A stretch of 64,000 nucleotides of DNA from positions 59,290,129 through 59,354,128 of the forward strand of contig NC_087062.1 in assembly GCF_963678635.1 (NCBI RefSeq). The letters run 5' to 3'. Below the pieces are notes generated by a model. It was not told the DNA's origin and ran no database searches. It saw nothing but the letters and a program-made list of their open reading frames with translations. Both the position numbers and the translations under genes were made by a program. Source of the stretch: Symsagittifera roscoffensis. Its lineage: Eukaryota; Xenacoelomorpha; Acoela; Convolutidae. Below, one piece after another: positions 41,700 to 55,919 of this stretch. Each line of letters begins with the position of its first letter. Within the stretch, counting starts at the first letter, position 1.

Positions 41700-42150
41700 T
41701 CGAAGATTGGAAAAAAGTAATGAACGCAGGTAAACATAAAAAAACACACAAAATTTCATTAAAAAAAATCTCAACTTTCGAATTTCAAAGTAAAAAATAA
41801 ATGCCCTTTAAGCTCTTTGAATTTGTAGAATAATTTATGACTGGCCCTTTTTGATAACTTGAACCCAACTTGAGAATAATGGATCAATAGGAAAAGTTTT
41901 TATTCCGCTGGGAAATCCTAAAAATAAATTCCACTTTCGAAACTAGAAATCGTTCACGTTTTTCGCGCCATTGCCACGGTCGTATTTGGAGAGTGCTATT
42001 TACATCACTTTCAGCAGATGAATTTCAATTGAACTCAGAAAGTGCAAAATACCTAAGTGCATCAATATTTAAAGACTTTTTCCTGAAAAAAAAACAAAAA
42101 AATCAGCAAGACCTATATAAGTCTTCACTACGTGCATTACTCTTAATAGT
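41700..42150. mobile_element. Family B MITE-like element
   Basis: Left end GGAAAAAAGTAATGAACGCA and right end CTATATAAG, then CACTACGTGCATTACTCTT, are inverted relative to each other. Inner blocks match the copy at 39.28-39.77 kb (AGAAATCGTTCACGTTTTT, CAGCAGATGAATTTCAATTG). The 65-codon ORF here is not a gene. Confidence 0.6.
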
Positions 42151-42800
42151 GTTCGAAGTACGAGAAAGAGCGATCCAGCTATTTAACTAAAATCTGTAAT
42201 CTATTATAATATATCACAGAGGTTTAATATTAAAGTTTGTTCTGCTTTTAGACAATCTACCGTAACGACGAGCTTTGCACCGCCGATAACGTTTTGCACA
42301 AATTAGACAACCAAAGCATCAATCAAGTGTTTCACATTAACACCTCAAAACATCGGGCGGTGCCGCACACTTTATGAGCCAAAATGTCGTTATTCCCAGC
42401 AGAATCCTTGCAGGGGCGCAATCGGTCGACTTCGCCATGTTAAATTTGCAAAGCGAATTATCTTAAAATCAGAGCAAATCGCTACAAAATGAACTGGTGA
42501 CAAACTTACCAATGACCTCGATTAGCACCTAAGGTATGAAAACTAATTATTCAAATTCATTTCAGCAAAAACAAACGAAAGAGGGCTTCACAGAAAACGG
42601 GAAATAAAACCACCCAAAAAACAAAAGCAGCGCGAATTTTTCTTAACAGAGCACAAAGCAAGAAATTCAAAACTCAGCTTTTTCATCAACATTTACAAAA
42701 TGCGTAAAATCCGAGTAGTTTATCGGATGAAAACTCAAAAGTAAAGACTTCTTTAGTCTAAGGATTGTTAAAAAAAACTTTACCCATCTCACTACTGCAA
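42151..42800. other. Gene-free stretch of intron 2
   Basis: Mixed composition with GCGGTGCCGC-like GC-rich patches near 42280-42430. I see no ORF, RNA gene or repeat that I can name. Confidence 0.3.
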
Positions 42801-43229
42801 ACTTGTACAGAGAAGAAAGCCTTTCCAACTCTTCAATTTTTTTTATTAATTGTAGATTTCAGCGATTGCTTCTCTAGGTCCGTTGGTACACTAACTTAAC
42901 GGCACCGCAAAGTGGTCCCTTTGATAATGAATTCAGCGGGGCGACCGAGCTTCACTAATATCCACAATTCCGAAAGGGTTAAGTTGGTGGCAACTATTCT
43001 GTACTGTACTCTGTTACTTGCCCCCTCTTTATGCTGCTCTTAAGGTTGTCTTGCTGACTCTCGCCAATCGCAAGAATTTCCAGTAGTAACTTAATTCAAC
43101 TAATATAATTCCAAATACAGAAAGCTATTAGTGGCCAAGATAAAATCTAATAATTTAACCAAAGGAAAGGGTCTGCGATCGATTAGTACAATGTCCTAAT
43201 TACCCAATTAAGATTTGATCAACTCTGTT

Positions 43230-43570
43230 CTAAGATTCTCTTTCTTTAGAGAACCCAACAATCAATTACACACAGTAATTCGTCACTGTCTCTCAGTTCG
43301 ACCTGCTAAAATTAATAGTGTCCCGATGGACCACTATTCCTTTGAGGTACTTTTAACTGATCTCCCAACTTCGCAATTTCTCGTTCTCTAACTCTGAGAA
43401 CCAACTATCTGTTAGCTTTTCTCTTCTTGCTCTCTATCTAACGAGAACCAACTACTCTCTCTAGTAATTATCACTGTTCTCTCTCTGACTGAGAACAAAC
43501 TACTCTTCTATTTAGCAATAATTGTTCTCTAACTAACTGAGAACCAACCATTCGCTCTCACAGCACAATT
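43230..43570. repeat. Minisatellite with CTAACTGAGAACCAACTACT unit
   Basis: At least four to five units of about 45-50 bp carry the phrases TTCTCTCTAACT, GAGAACCAACTACT and CAATTGTT (43380-43560). A looser copy (TTTAGAGAACCCAACAATC) lies near 43250. Copies are diverged. Confidence 0.55.
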
Positions 43571-44956
43571 GTTCTGCCTAAGGGTAGGCTACTTGATATT
43601 CTCTATAATGCTTGTCTATTTGAGTTTTAGTTATAGTTAGAGTTATGTCATCACTACAAGTCCTGATATTTACTTTGGTATCCTTTTCGTAAGGTCTTAA
43701 CTGAATTCTTCCTCTGACGACACTAGTCTTAAGTTCCATGTTCATTATAGGCATCCCTTACTAAGTTGTGCAAATATCAAGTCCAATTTCACCTCCAAAC
43801 CGAGTTATGTTTAATTAACCAATCTTCCCAAGGTTTTTATTTAATTATCTCATTAACGTTCTAACCTGCCGAGGGCAGGGAAAGGCCCCTTTTATGGGTC
43901 GCTAACTCATCCTGAGCATCTAAAATTCTGATCTATACTCTATTCCAATCCTGACCTTCTAGCTATCAGGGGAAAGTAATTCGGGTATTAGGGGTCAAAT
44001 CGTGCCAAAAAGCCAACTCCCGGGAGCTAATTAAATACCCCTTTCATTCATACTATTTAGGAGACCTATTGCCTCTGTTACTGCCAATTTCTTCTGGGAC
44101 TACTTTTCTTTTACCCTGTTTGAAATTCTATTAATAGCGAACTCGCCAAGCTCAGTTGAATCCTATGTTTGCCAAGTCCATTTTAATTAGTTCCACTACT
44201 CCAACCATACAATGTGTAATTAATATCTCTTTCAGCTTCTGCTTTTATTTCCCAATAGGTAAGTTCCCTCCCAATTATTAGTAAGGCAACCAATTCTCAT
44301 TCCCAACGGTTGGGGTCGAATGAAAACGCCACTTTCCGATGCTAATACCGAGGTTTTCTATACAAATTTGGTCTTAAACGCCCAAAGGTCAATTTGAGGT
44401 CACCCCGGGGTGAACCTTCCACATTCAGGTTTAGAATTCAATGGGGGTCCTACCTATCAAGTTTCGTCCATATACCATCGATACTTCCCAAGTTATCCCA
44501 TTTATATTGTCCATTATCACTTTTCCCGGGAAAAGGCTATTAACACCGAAAGGAGTCGCCCGAGGGATTTTAATCACTGGGGGTCTTTTTTCGGGGATGA
44601 GTTGTAGTATCTGATGCCGCCATAAAATCGATATGCCCTCGCTTATTATTTTGCGTAAATTGCCTACTTCCGGTATAAGGGGTGGTTTTCCAAAGTGCTA
44701 ATAACTTCCGGTTCAACCGCTAGATTTGGCTCAAATTATGATACCTGATGTACCTCAGTGCTACCTATGCTATCCCACAGTTTTAGCTCCCTGCGTTCAG
44801 TGGGGTCCGGGAAACGACTTCCGGAAGTCGGGGTGGGGTCTATTTGCATAGGGCATAGCACCGGGAGTAGGGGTCCAAGGGGTCTGGGATCCTAAACTTA
44901 AGCTTCCTTCGACTGGGTCTACAACATACCATGTTTTGGTTCCATTCCAACCGCTA

Positions 44957-45076
44957 GTTACAGAGTTCTGATAGGGCCATTTTTTGCACTTCCGGGAACC
45001 GTTATCACTTGGTCCCGGTCCCAAGTGATAACGGTTTCCGGAAGTGCAAAAAATGGCCCTATCAGAACTCAGTAAC
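44957..45076. repeat. Long near-perfect inverted repeat (about 56-bp arms)
   Basis: The left arm (44957-45012) reads through AGTTCTGATAGGGCCAT and GCACTTCCGG to CGTTATCACTTGG. The right arm (45021-45076) begins CCAAGTGATAACG and returns through CCGGAAGTGCAAAAAATGG to AGTAAC. The loop is about 8 nt. One or two arm mismatches are visible (AGAGTTC against GAACTCA; GGGAACC against GGTTTCC). Confidence 0.85.
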
Positions 45077-45949
45077 TTTTAAGTATGGATTTTTGCATGC
45101 CCTGAAATCATCTCTTGTATCCGTCCTATGAGTTTCATAAAGCTAGCCCCGGTAGTTTCCATTTGGGGGGTTGCACGTCTTACTTCACCTGAGTTTTCCG
45201 CCAAAGGAGGGACTATATCTTTGGAGATTTTTGAACTATTTCGGACTTCACTGTTTGTTTACTTTTGTACTCATCTTATTGACTAAACAATCTTCATAGT
45301 ACGCGTTCCATTAGCTTTACATTATTACGTGCATTTGCCAAGGTAAAGCTCTCACTTGAACTCTAAGTAAGGCAAAAAGTGTTAGGATCACCGATCCTAC
45401 ATTAATAATTAATTGTGGTTTCTGATATTCGCAGAGGATCTATGAAAGTCTTTGCAGCCTGTCTAAGCATAGTCCGCTTCTCTCATTTTCCCACATTCCA
45501 GACTTTTAAATCACCCAAAACGTTACGCACAGCACAAAGTGCATGTGTTCTCGTCGCATAAAGCACCAACAACTAGGTTGACTCAAATCACTTAGAACGA
45601 TTTCCGAGCCTGATTAGTTCACTCTTTGCTTGTGTTATCAGAAAAGTAGGAACAAAAGCAAGAAAGCGTAGAGAGATCAGATTAAGAAAGACTATTTATC
45701 ATGGATCAAAGGCCCTGCGATATTAATCACATCAACGATAATTTACTTTGAAAAACAAGCAAAAAAATTCAGGAAGCTTTCACATAGAGGCGAAGCGCAG
45801 CTGCTTTTTTTGCTAACTTATTTGTACACTACAGAATCATTGATTTGACGAATAGCGTGGGTCTTTTGATTTACACAGAGGCATAGCTGCGCTTCCCAAA
45901 AACTAGTGAGAACACGACAAAAAGCAGCTCTATAAAGTGCAAAACGAAA

Positions 45950-46200
45950 AAGTAGAAATAAGCCTCGAACTAGTAAAATATCGGCTACATATCGGATTCG
46001 AACCTACGACCTAAAGATTATAATTCTCACGCACTAACCACTCAGCTATCGACACTTAAAATACGACAAACACTAGCCACAAATAAATCAGAAAACAGAT
46101 GCTATGCCATTTCCAATGCTGCAGTGATATTTCCATATAAGTGAACACTTTCATGGAACACTTTTATTTGCGAGTTAGGTTAGATAAAAGAAGGTAGTAT
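45950..46200 (-). mobile_element. Repeat with a tRNA-derived core, copy 2
   Basis: The core (about 45983-46055, minus strand) begins GTGTCGATAGCTGAGTGG and has a complete B box GTAGGTTCGAATCC. A five-position anticodon arm closes loop ATTATAA (TAT register). Flanks match copy 1 at 41.4 kb (GAAAACAGATGCTATGCC, TTTTATTTGCGAGTTAGG). This is the better preserved copy. The acceptor stem does not close, so function as a tRNA is unlikely. Confidence 0.6.
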
Positions 46201-46399
46201 TAAACTAACGCTCGCAAGCTCGCTCAGGTAATGATAAAAAGTCATCCTTGATCGGAGCTTTGCATCACACACGATAAACTGTCATAAAAAAACAAAAGAA
46301 AAAACAAGGTCTACGATAAATTCCGTGAGTCTCGATACAAGCTCACTCTTGGAAGACCGGCGATCCAAATATTTGAATATTTAGCTTGACTTTCCGAAA

Positions 46400-46880
46400 A
46401 CCAACCCTTTTTTCTGCAATAAGACGGTCGTGGCCACTTAAGGAGCGAATATTCCCACAACCGGGTTTCTCGATTGAACCCGAACAATTAACATAAGAAT
46501 TGGCAGGGTAGTTTTCGGAAAAAGTCAAAAAGTTTCCAAAAACGTTCAACTCAAAATATTGCTTTTTCGCAAAACATACCTTTTTGGGATAAAACATTTG
46601 GGCGTAGCCACTTATGCAGAAAATTTCACACAATAGGTTGGTTCGATTGACCACCAAGATTTCGAAGCGTTGTTTTCGAGAAAAGTCAAAAAATTTCAGA
46701 TAACGGTTCAGAAAATCAAATATTTGACTATTACGAAAACCGTAACTTTCTGTGTACATAAATTTGGTCGTAGCCGCTTCTGTAGGAAACTTCACAAAAC
46801 CCATTCTGTCAATTGAACCCAACAGCTCAGATCTGAACAGTAGTTTATCAGAAAACGAAAAAAAAATGTACAACTTTTAC
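46400..46880. repeat. Three-copy tandem repeat, about 160-190-bp unit
   Basis: The phrase GGTCGTAGCCACTTATGCAG (variants at about 46428, 46602 and 46766) is followed each time by a GATTGAACCC-like block, a TAGTTTTCGGAAAAAGTC-like block and TCAAAATATTTG. This explains the otherwise long minus-strand ORF of 176 codons (46343-46873), which has no family features. Confidence 0.65.
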
Positions 46881-47107
46881 ATCAGACACCAGTTCAGCAA
46901 AAAAACTGATTTTGAAAAAAAAAAGTTTTAAGTCTCCCTGAAAATACAATGAGCAGCACTTGCAACTAAATGAAAATTGCTTCCAACAGAAGAAAATCCG
47001 CGATGTGGCAACTAAGACGACAAAACTTGAGCAAACAAACGAAAGTCCAATTCAATTTTTACTGGAAAAAGAATTTCAATTTCAAACAAACTGGAAAAAA
47101 AACAAGG

Positions 47108-47168
47108 TCTGGCCGGGACTCGAAAACCAGATCATAGAGTGCAAACACAACCACGCTATCTCTAGGCC
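47108..47168 (-). tRNA. Short tRNA-like relic
   Basis: On the minus strand GGCCTAGAGATAGCGTGG leads to a B-box-like GTTTTCGAGTCCCGGCC; the outer GGCC/GGCC can pair. At about 60 nt it is too short for an intact tRNA. Likely a SINE or pseudogene remnant. Confidence 0.35.
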
Positions 47169-47239
47169 AAAAGGGAACGAAACTAGAAGTTGTTCAGGTT
47201 CAATAACAAAAGCACGTATGAAAAGCAAGAAGGATTTGT

Positions 47240-50226
<2,987 letters not shown>

Positions 50227-51499
50227 CACAATTCTCTCTTGTCTGATCACAACGTTAACTTGATTATTATGAACAAGGTTGCCACTTTGTAAAGTGATTG
50301 GTAAAATAGAGGACAAGTTAACCACAGGCGCCAAGTTTTGAAGGACGCAAACCTCTTTCAACATTTACAGGAGCAGTGAAAAGATGGACACGCACTCGTA
50401 CTACAGAGAAGGGTACAGGAAATAGATACAAGGACGATGAGGGTACAAAATCTATTCATAAATCCCACTATTCTAAGACAGCTGCTGTCAGAACATAAGC
50501 AATCTGGAACATCAAACTTTTGAATATCATCTGTAATATGAACATTGAACTTTGCATGCCTTATATGATCAAAGGCAGATTTCGTTCGCACGTCAAGCCC
50601 AACCCTCTCTCAAAATTATCACAAACATCACGGAATTTTTTTACGGTCGTATACGCCTTTTCTCGTTAAAATTATATGCGCTCTTGGCTTTAAGATCGCC
50701 TATGCCCGAATCATTCAATCTGTCTGTATTCTGCTGAATTCTTCTTTTTATGAGCCCCCCCCCCCCAATCAACCTTGGACATTTTTCCGTTGGGGAGAGA
50801 GATGTCAACGATTTTGCTGCAGCCGGTCCCACCTTGAGGAGGCGGATGACACTGGAACTTATCCGACTGTGGGCGAAGCAGGATTCTAATCCGCGAACCT
50901 TGTTTTAAAGGCCGCGCATCTTCGCCACTCGAAAAGAGATGGATCTAGGCATCCGCCACAGCACTCGGCCACGGCGGATTTCGTTATTCTAGCATCGCGA
51001 TAATTTTACTACCTCAAAATAATTTTGAAACGGAACTTGAAATTATTAGAAGTCAACAATACATCAAGAAGTTACAAACATGGCGACGCTGAAAGGTAGC
51101 CTCAAAAAATAAAATAAACAACAATTCGCATTGAGCAGTGGATTGTTTTACATTCGCAAGTCAGTCACAGAGGACATACTTCAGGTTTAAAATAATCAGA
51201 AGGTAAAACTAGCCACTGACAAAGCACTAAACCGACGAAGTGCATAAAAATATGACCCAGTTTATGACTAGCAGCTTTTCAAGGTGTAGGTTCCGTTTTG
51301 TCGAATTCGATATTTCATTGTGGACCGCAAGATCAACCAGCCGACGATAGAGATAGTAGGCGCCAGTCGAATAAGTCATTGAAATCGATTGGGGAACTTT
51401 AATTAGAATAAGACATTGGGCCTAGAGTGGGGCTTAAATTGCTTTGTGCTAGACATGCCTCGCAGAGACGGGAATTGTGAAAAGCGATGGTGAAAAAGA
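50227..51499. other. Intergenic region between SET and poly(A) polymerase
   Basis: About 1.27 kb separate the SET stop codon from the poly(A) polymerase start. The promoter and 5' leader of poly(A) polymerase should lie here. It contains a run of 12 C (50755-50766) and the tRNA-Ser-like relic at 50.87-50.98 kb. No TATA box or other promoter element stands out. Confidence 0.45.
50868..50980 (-). tRNA. tRNA-Ser(AGA)-like relic with expanded 3' half
   Basis: On the minus strand TGGCCGAGTGCTGTGGCG is a near-perfect class II tRNA A box and D arm. GATGCCTAGATCCATC resembles the tRNA-Ser anticodon arm in the AGA register. A B-box-like GGATTAGAATCC follows after an unusually long variable region. 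The 3' part can form a separate inverted repeat (GTGGCGAAG ... CTTCGCCCAC). The acceptor ends do not pair, so it looks like a tRNA-derived SINE or pseudogene. Confidence 0.45.
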
Positions 51500-54400
51500 C
51501 TAGTTGCCTTCCGCACCCTCGCCATCTTCCTCTCCGTCAGCTGCGCCATCCCCATCCTCATCATCGTCATCTTCGTCATCCTCATCTCCGAACTCCTCCT
51601 CGCCATCTCCGTCTTCGTCGCCTTCTTCCGTGGCCAAGTAGTACTGCAGTGGGTTCGGCCAGATGTCATCCTTGATAATCTCCCCCAACTCGTCCTGACC
51701 CAGCCCGGAGGAAGCCTCCTCTGAGAACCAATGGAAGAAACTGTCCACGCCACCTGCCTCATTCTGTGGCTGGTTCGGCTGCGGTGTCTGACTCACAAGA
51801 GACTGGCCCTCCTTCCAGTCTATTTTGGTCGCACTTCCCACCAGCTCTCCTTCCTCGTTCAATTTGATTTCCTTCTCTATTAGACTGTTAGAAAAGTATG
51901 GGTTTTCTCTGAACGTGAACACAACCTTGTAGCCAGACTTAATGTCGTCATTCTCTTTCACAGAAAGGTTCTCCATGTACGCCAGCGCCTTCTCATCCTC
52001 CTCGGACAACAGTGCCGATATCTGCGGGTGGTTCAGAAATGCTGTGACCCAGAAGCCTTGAATTGTTGAGATTTCACCACCTCGCTTTGAGTAATACGGC
52101 TCTCGCAACTTGTTGTATTTTCTTTCAACCTAGGGAGAATTAAAAAAAAAACATTATTGTTCACTTAATCCAGCTATCAGAAGCGGACAATTTTTGAAGT
52201 TTTTGTCTTGACGACAAATTCGAAAGGAAAATTGTCTTCAGTTATATTTTTGCATATATTTTTAACTTTATCTCATAACCTCAAATACCACAAATAATCG
52301 TCTTTGGCGATCAAAGGATACATATAAGAACTTGAAGTGAAAAAATTACAAACATTTTTCTTGATTTGGAGTTTGCAATATTGGCTTTTGAACGAATCTA
52401 GAGATATTCATTTGAAAAGCCAGAATTCACGAGAATTGTGTGTAAAGGTGAATGTGTGCGTGCTTAAAATCTGGTTCAAAACTAAAGCAAGGAAGTATCC
52501 TAACAGTTTTCTCAGAAGACTAACTTAAGTTTCAAAGTCTGTTTCAAAGACTTACTTATACTAAGAAAATACGGAGCTCGACCTGTGCGTATTCTCTGCT
52601 TTATGGCTTTGCTGTCGGTTGTGGCTTGGGAGACTCTCGGCTTTCTTTCAGAAAGAAGGTTTGTTGAAATTTTTTATACCATATGCTAGCGAAATAAATT
52701 CTTCTTTTTCTTCAATTTGCTCATGTTTTTTTTTGTCGGGCAACCCATTCACTTGATACCAAAAGGACATCTCCATCAAAATACGGCGTTTTATCTCATG
52801 CTCGACACATTGCAATAAAGTTTGTTTCAAACAGAAAACTGATTAGTTTGAACACGCATTTAATTTCTGTGCTGGCGTTAGTTCAGATTCTCGGTGGGAT
52901 TGCTGAATTTGCTCTCATTTGCATAGCCGGCCGCAAAATTGTAGAAACTCAGAGATTCACAAAACAACCCGAAATCGTTTTGAAAACAAGTTTGGTAGAA
53001 AAACAATGACCACATCTATAAAAATCGATCCACTGGTTTCACTTGAGCATCGCAAAAAAAACAGACTGAAAAACAATGGAAAAATTTGAAAAGCTTAAAA
53101 TCTATTAGGAAAAACGAGAAAAAAACGTTTTTCCAAAAAAAATCCGACCAAAGTTCAAGCGTAATTTAAAAAAACGTCGTTGGACAAAGCATCTGATTTA
53201 GTATTAAACTTGAAACCAAGAAGCATTTGCCATAAATGGAATTCGACTTTTCTTCTATTGAATGTTTTTGGGAAAAGTACGTAGTAGCTTTATCGCCTTG
53301 GATCGCATGCTAGACAATACTACTTACAGGTTAATATCTGAAGAAAATCATTTCAAAGCTTGTTTTATGATAAATTCAACTACCCTGGTTTCTCTGACAC
53401 TTCTGGCCTGCAGGTAAGGACTTCGCCGAATCTGGTCAGGATCTTTTTTTTCATACTGAAAAAAGTCGGCTTTGAAAAAAATATATTACTATTATCGTTC
53501 ACACGATTACGTTTAGTCGACCTATTTGCCATATCACGGAATTTTCTTGCGTTGTAAGCAATATTCATTGTAGTTGTAAGTGCGTGATTTGGTTGTGAAC
53601 CCACTTAACCCTGACTTCGTATATTTTCTTTTCGATAAAAAAGCTAAATTTTAAAAAGAATCCTCTCGTGTAGTTACGGTCCGAGCAAAAGCTGGATATC
53701 AGCGTAATGTAAACGCATCAAAGCGCTAAAATGATTCACTCATGTCAAATGGTTGGACGTAAATTTTCAGCATTAAATGCACCGTCATCAAATGAATTCA
53801 GCATCTAAGCCTTCCTTGCTGTGCTATGGCTTTTATCAAATATCATTAAAATCCCAAGAACATTTTTTTTAGTAACTTTGATTCATAAAATAGCACTCCT
53901 GATGAGTACAGAGATGATCTTAAATATGATTTATTTATTTTCAAAGAACAATTTAACTTTATTTACTGGATTTAGTGATTTTATCAAGCTTTTTTGTTTT
54001 AAGATGCTGATAATGAGCGATAGCTCGAAAGTGCTCATAAGCAAATCAACATTGATCAACGTTGTTTTCTGATATAACTTTAAGTTGTTTGAAAGGAAGA
54101 ATCACCCACCCCTCTAGAAACACAGAAGCTACAGCATAGCCAAAAGAAAGAGAGAAAACAAACAAGGAAGACAAAAAAATCATTGAAACATTTCGAGTTT
54201 CGAAGCAAAAAAATATATCAGGTTGAAATTCTTCGAAGCTCAAATACTGTTTATGATTGGCACTTTTTTCGTAAATTTGTCCTAATTAGAAAAACGGGAT
54301 CAATAGATAATTATTTTAATTCCACTGGAAATTCGGACAATTAAGTCCATTGTGATACTGGGAGTGTTTCGCCTTTTTCGTGACTTTTTTGTTCCTAACA

Positions 54401-55919
54401 ATGAAAATGGGGAGGAACTCTGTATTCGGGTCTCGTAGTTTTTTCTTTTTGTTTTCCACGCAAAATCAGGTACCACAAATAATGATCGGACTGGCTTGAA
54501 TGATATATCTTATTAAGGCCCTTACAGTCGTGATTCGAACCACATTTAAAAACCCCGTGTCGAGAAAAACCGGCTTGAAATTTTTCCAATTTTCGATGGC
54601 ATGCTTCGATGGCGCTGCATGCTTCGATTGCAGCAGCGCGCTCTGCCTGTGCCGACCCCAGGCAAGCTGCTTGCTATCTTATGCAACAGCTGTCAGTTGT
54701 CCTGCAAAAAAGGAACTCCACCCTCCTCCTGTCCCGGTACTGCTCATGAGTGTTTTTTTTTCTGTTCTATGCAAATCTGGTACCGTTTTTCTGTGTATCT
54801 GGCGTCATTGTAAATTTGTTTCTGTTATTTTGTATGTAGGGCATTTTATAAGCCCGCGGGTAAACGCCAAGCACTTGAATTTACACATTATTTTCGTCTA
54901 ATTTCGAGCAAATGAAACGAGCGAGAAGTCTTATTAAATTGCTTAAAAACTTACACTAGCTTCACTTAAAACGTAACAAAAAAATAGTTTTATATGGGGT
55001 AACGTTTACTTTGAGTATTTTAGCGCCTTTTTGGAATCCAAATTTTCAAAAATTCAAAAACTGCCAAAAACCTTGAAAAAATTTCGAAATTATTTTGAGT
55101 TTTTTTTTCGGTTTTCAAGTAATTTTTCGGCAAAAATTGTTATTCATTTTGCTTAATTTATTATGGCTGTCGAACATACCTAATCCCCACTTTTTTTAAA
55201 TCACACACGCCGAAAAAAATGTCAATAGTTAGAAAAAGCTTTGTGTTTTTAAGACAATGGTCGGAACATTCTGTGCTACTTGCACAGTAACCCGCTATCG
55301 TTGTTTAACTGTTGCTATTAGACAGTGGTTTGCTTTTAAATCAAAATGAAATCATAAGCTAAGTCGCGAAAAACAAATTTTAAGGTGAAAAAACTAGAGG
55401 CTTTTTCCTGAAAGAAAAAAAAAACAAAAAATCATCAAGACTAATATCAGTTAAAATAACTTCGTTCTTTTCCATGACAACTATTTTTTTCAGCTCAACG
55501 AGAAATTAGCCATATTTTTTTCGGATAAGTTACCGCACGCATACAGTTCGCGTCAGCCATAATATCATTTTTTTGTATTTGTGGTTTTTTCGACATTTCG
55601 GGGTTTTTTTTCGAAATACTTTCAATTCATTTTTTGAGTGCAAGCTTACAAAGCTATGTTTGTGTAACACCGCAAATGGTGCGAAGCTTAACCCCTGTGT
55701 CGTACCTAGCACATTCGTTGTAAAAAATAAACGAGAACTGTAGTTAAAAAAAATTACCTGCAAGATTTCCTCACTGGCTTTATCGTTCAATGCATCTAAT
55801 TCTGATTGCAGTTCATCGATTTTCTCTATTGCTGCTTGCGTCTCTGCTTCGCGTTCCTTGTTAGCTTCTACGTTATTTTCTGAGAGCTTGATCTTTTTCG
55901 ACAATGGTTCATTCGTCAT
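51500..55919 (-). CDS. SET: SET / TAF-I histone chaperone (NAP family, PP2A inhibitor)
   Basis: Exons 55919..55758 and 52129..51500 join at CAG|GTAATT and CTCCCTAG|GTTGAA in phase 0, giving 263 aa (human SET is 277-290). The order is: a basic SKKIKL stretch near the N-terminus, the dimerising helix AIEKIDELQSELDAL through EEILQVERKYNKLREPYY, then FWVTAFLNHPQISALLSEED, DIKSGYKVVF and ENPYFSN. These are followed by SFFHWFSEE, DELGEIIKDDIWPNPLQYYL, and an acidic tail of about 45 residues rich in D, E and G. These are the family landmarks. SET binds histones, remodels chromatin, masks histone acetylation sites and inhibits PP2A, mainly in the nucleus. It is the upstream neighbour of poly(A) polymerase on the same strand. 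The 3.6-kb intron contains a family A repeat. Confidence 0.96.
52130..55757. other. SET intron 1 (3.6 kb)
   Basis: Mostly AT-rich non-coding sequence. A family A repeat occupies about 54385-55320. The ORFs seen at 52.3, 52.7, 53.4, 53.8 and 54.5-54.9 kb have no family features; the 133-codon one lies inside the repeat. Confidence 0.5.
54385..55320 (+). mobile_element. Family A repeat copy 4, with internal GC-rich insertion
   Basis: Starts with TTGTTCCTAACAATGAAAAT and TTTTCCACGCAAAATCAGG. It continues with CAGTCGTGATTCGAACC and GTCGAGAAAAACCGGC, and ends with ACAATGGTCGGAACATTCTG and CTACTTGCACAGTAACC. A GC-rich block at about 54600-54760 (CATGCTTCGATGGCGCTG) is absent from the other copies and looks inserted. 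Confidence 0.6.

Larger units (their letters stand above)
42800..45400. other. GC-richer, pyrimidine-rich block of unknown origin
   Basis: Base composition differs clearly from the surrounding intron: CT-rich on the plus strand with GGGG and CCCC clusters and fewer A runs. It includes a minisatellite (43230-43560) and a long hairpin (44957-45076). No protein-like ORF is present; two ORFs of 65 and 75 codons lack family features. A decayed LTR element or a horizontally acquired fragment are both possible, but I see no clear LTR pair, primer-binding site or pol motif. Confidence 0.4.

Noticed and set aside
42800-45400. Ribosomal DNA fragment (suggested by a GC-richer block with a GCGGGGCGACCG stretch)
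   Set aside because: I could not match it to conserved rRNA core motifs, and the pyrimidine-rich minisatellite does not fit rRNA.
41433-46055. Functional tRNA genes for Lys and Ile
   Set aside because: A and B boxes are recognisable, but acceptor stems do not close and anticodon stems are weak. The cores are embedded in a larger repeat.
46343-46873. 176-codon minus-strand ORF
   Set aside because: The frame covers a three-copy tandem repeat and shows no family feature. The start region is low complexity.
54500-54901. 133-codon plus-strand ORF with many Cys
   Set aside because: It lies inside a family A repeat and its GC-rich insertion. The other copies do not keep it open.
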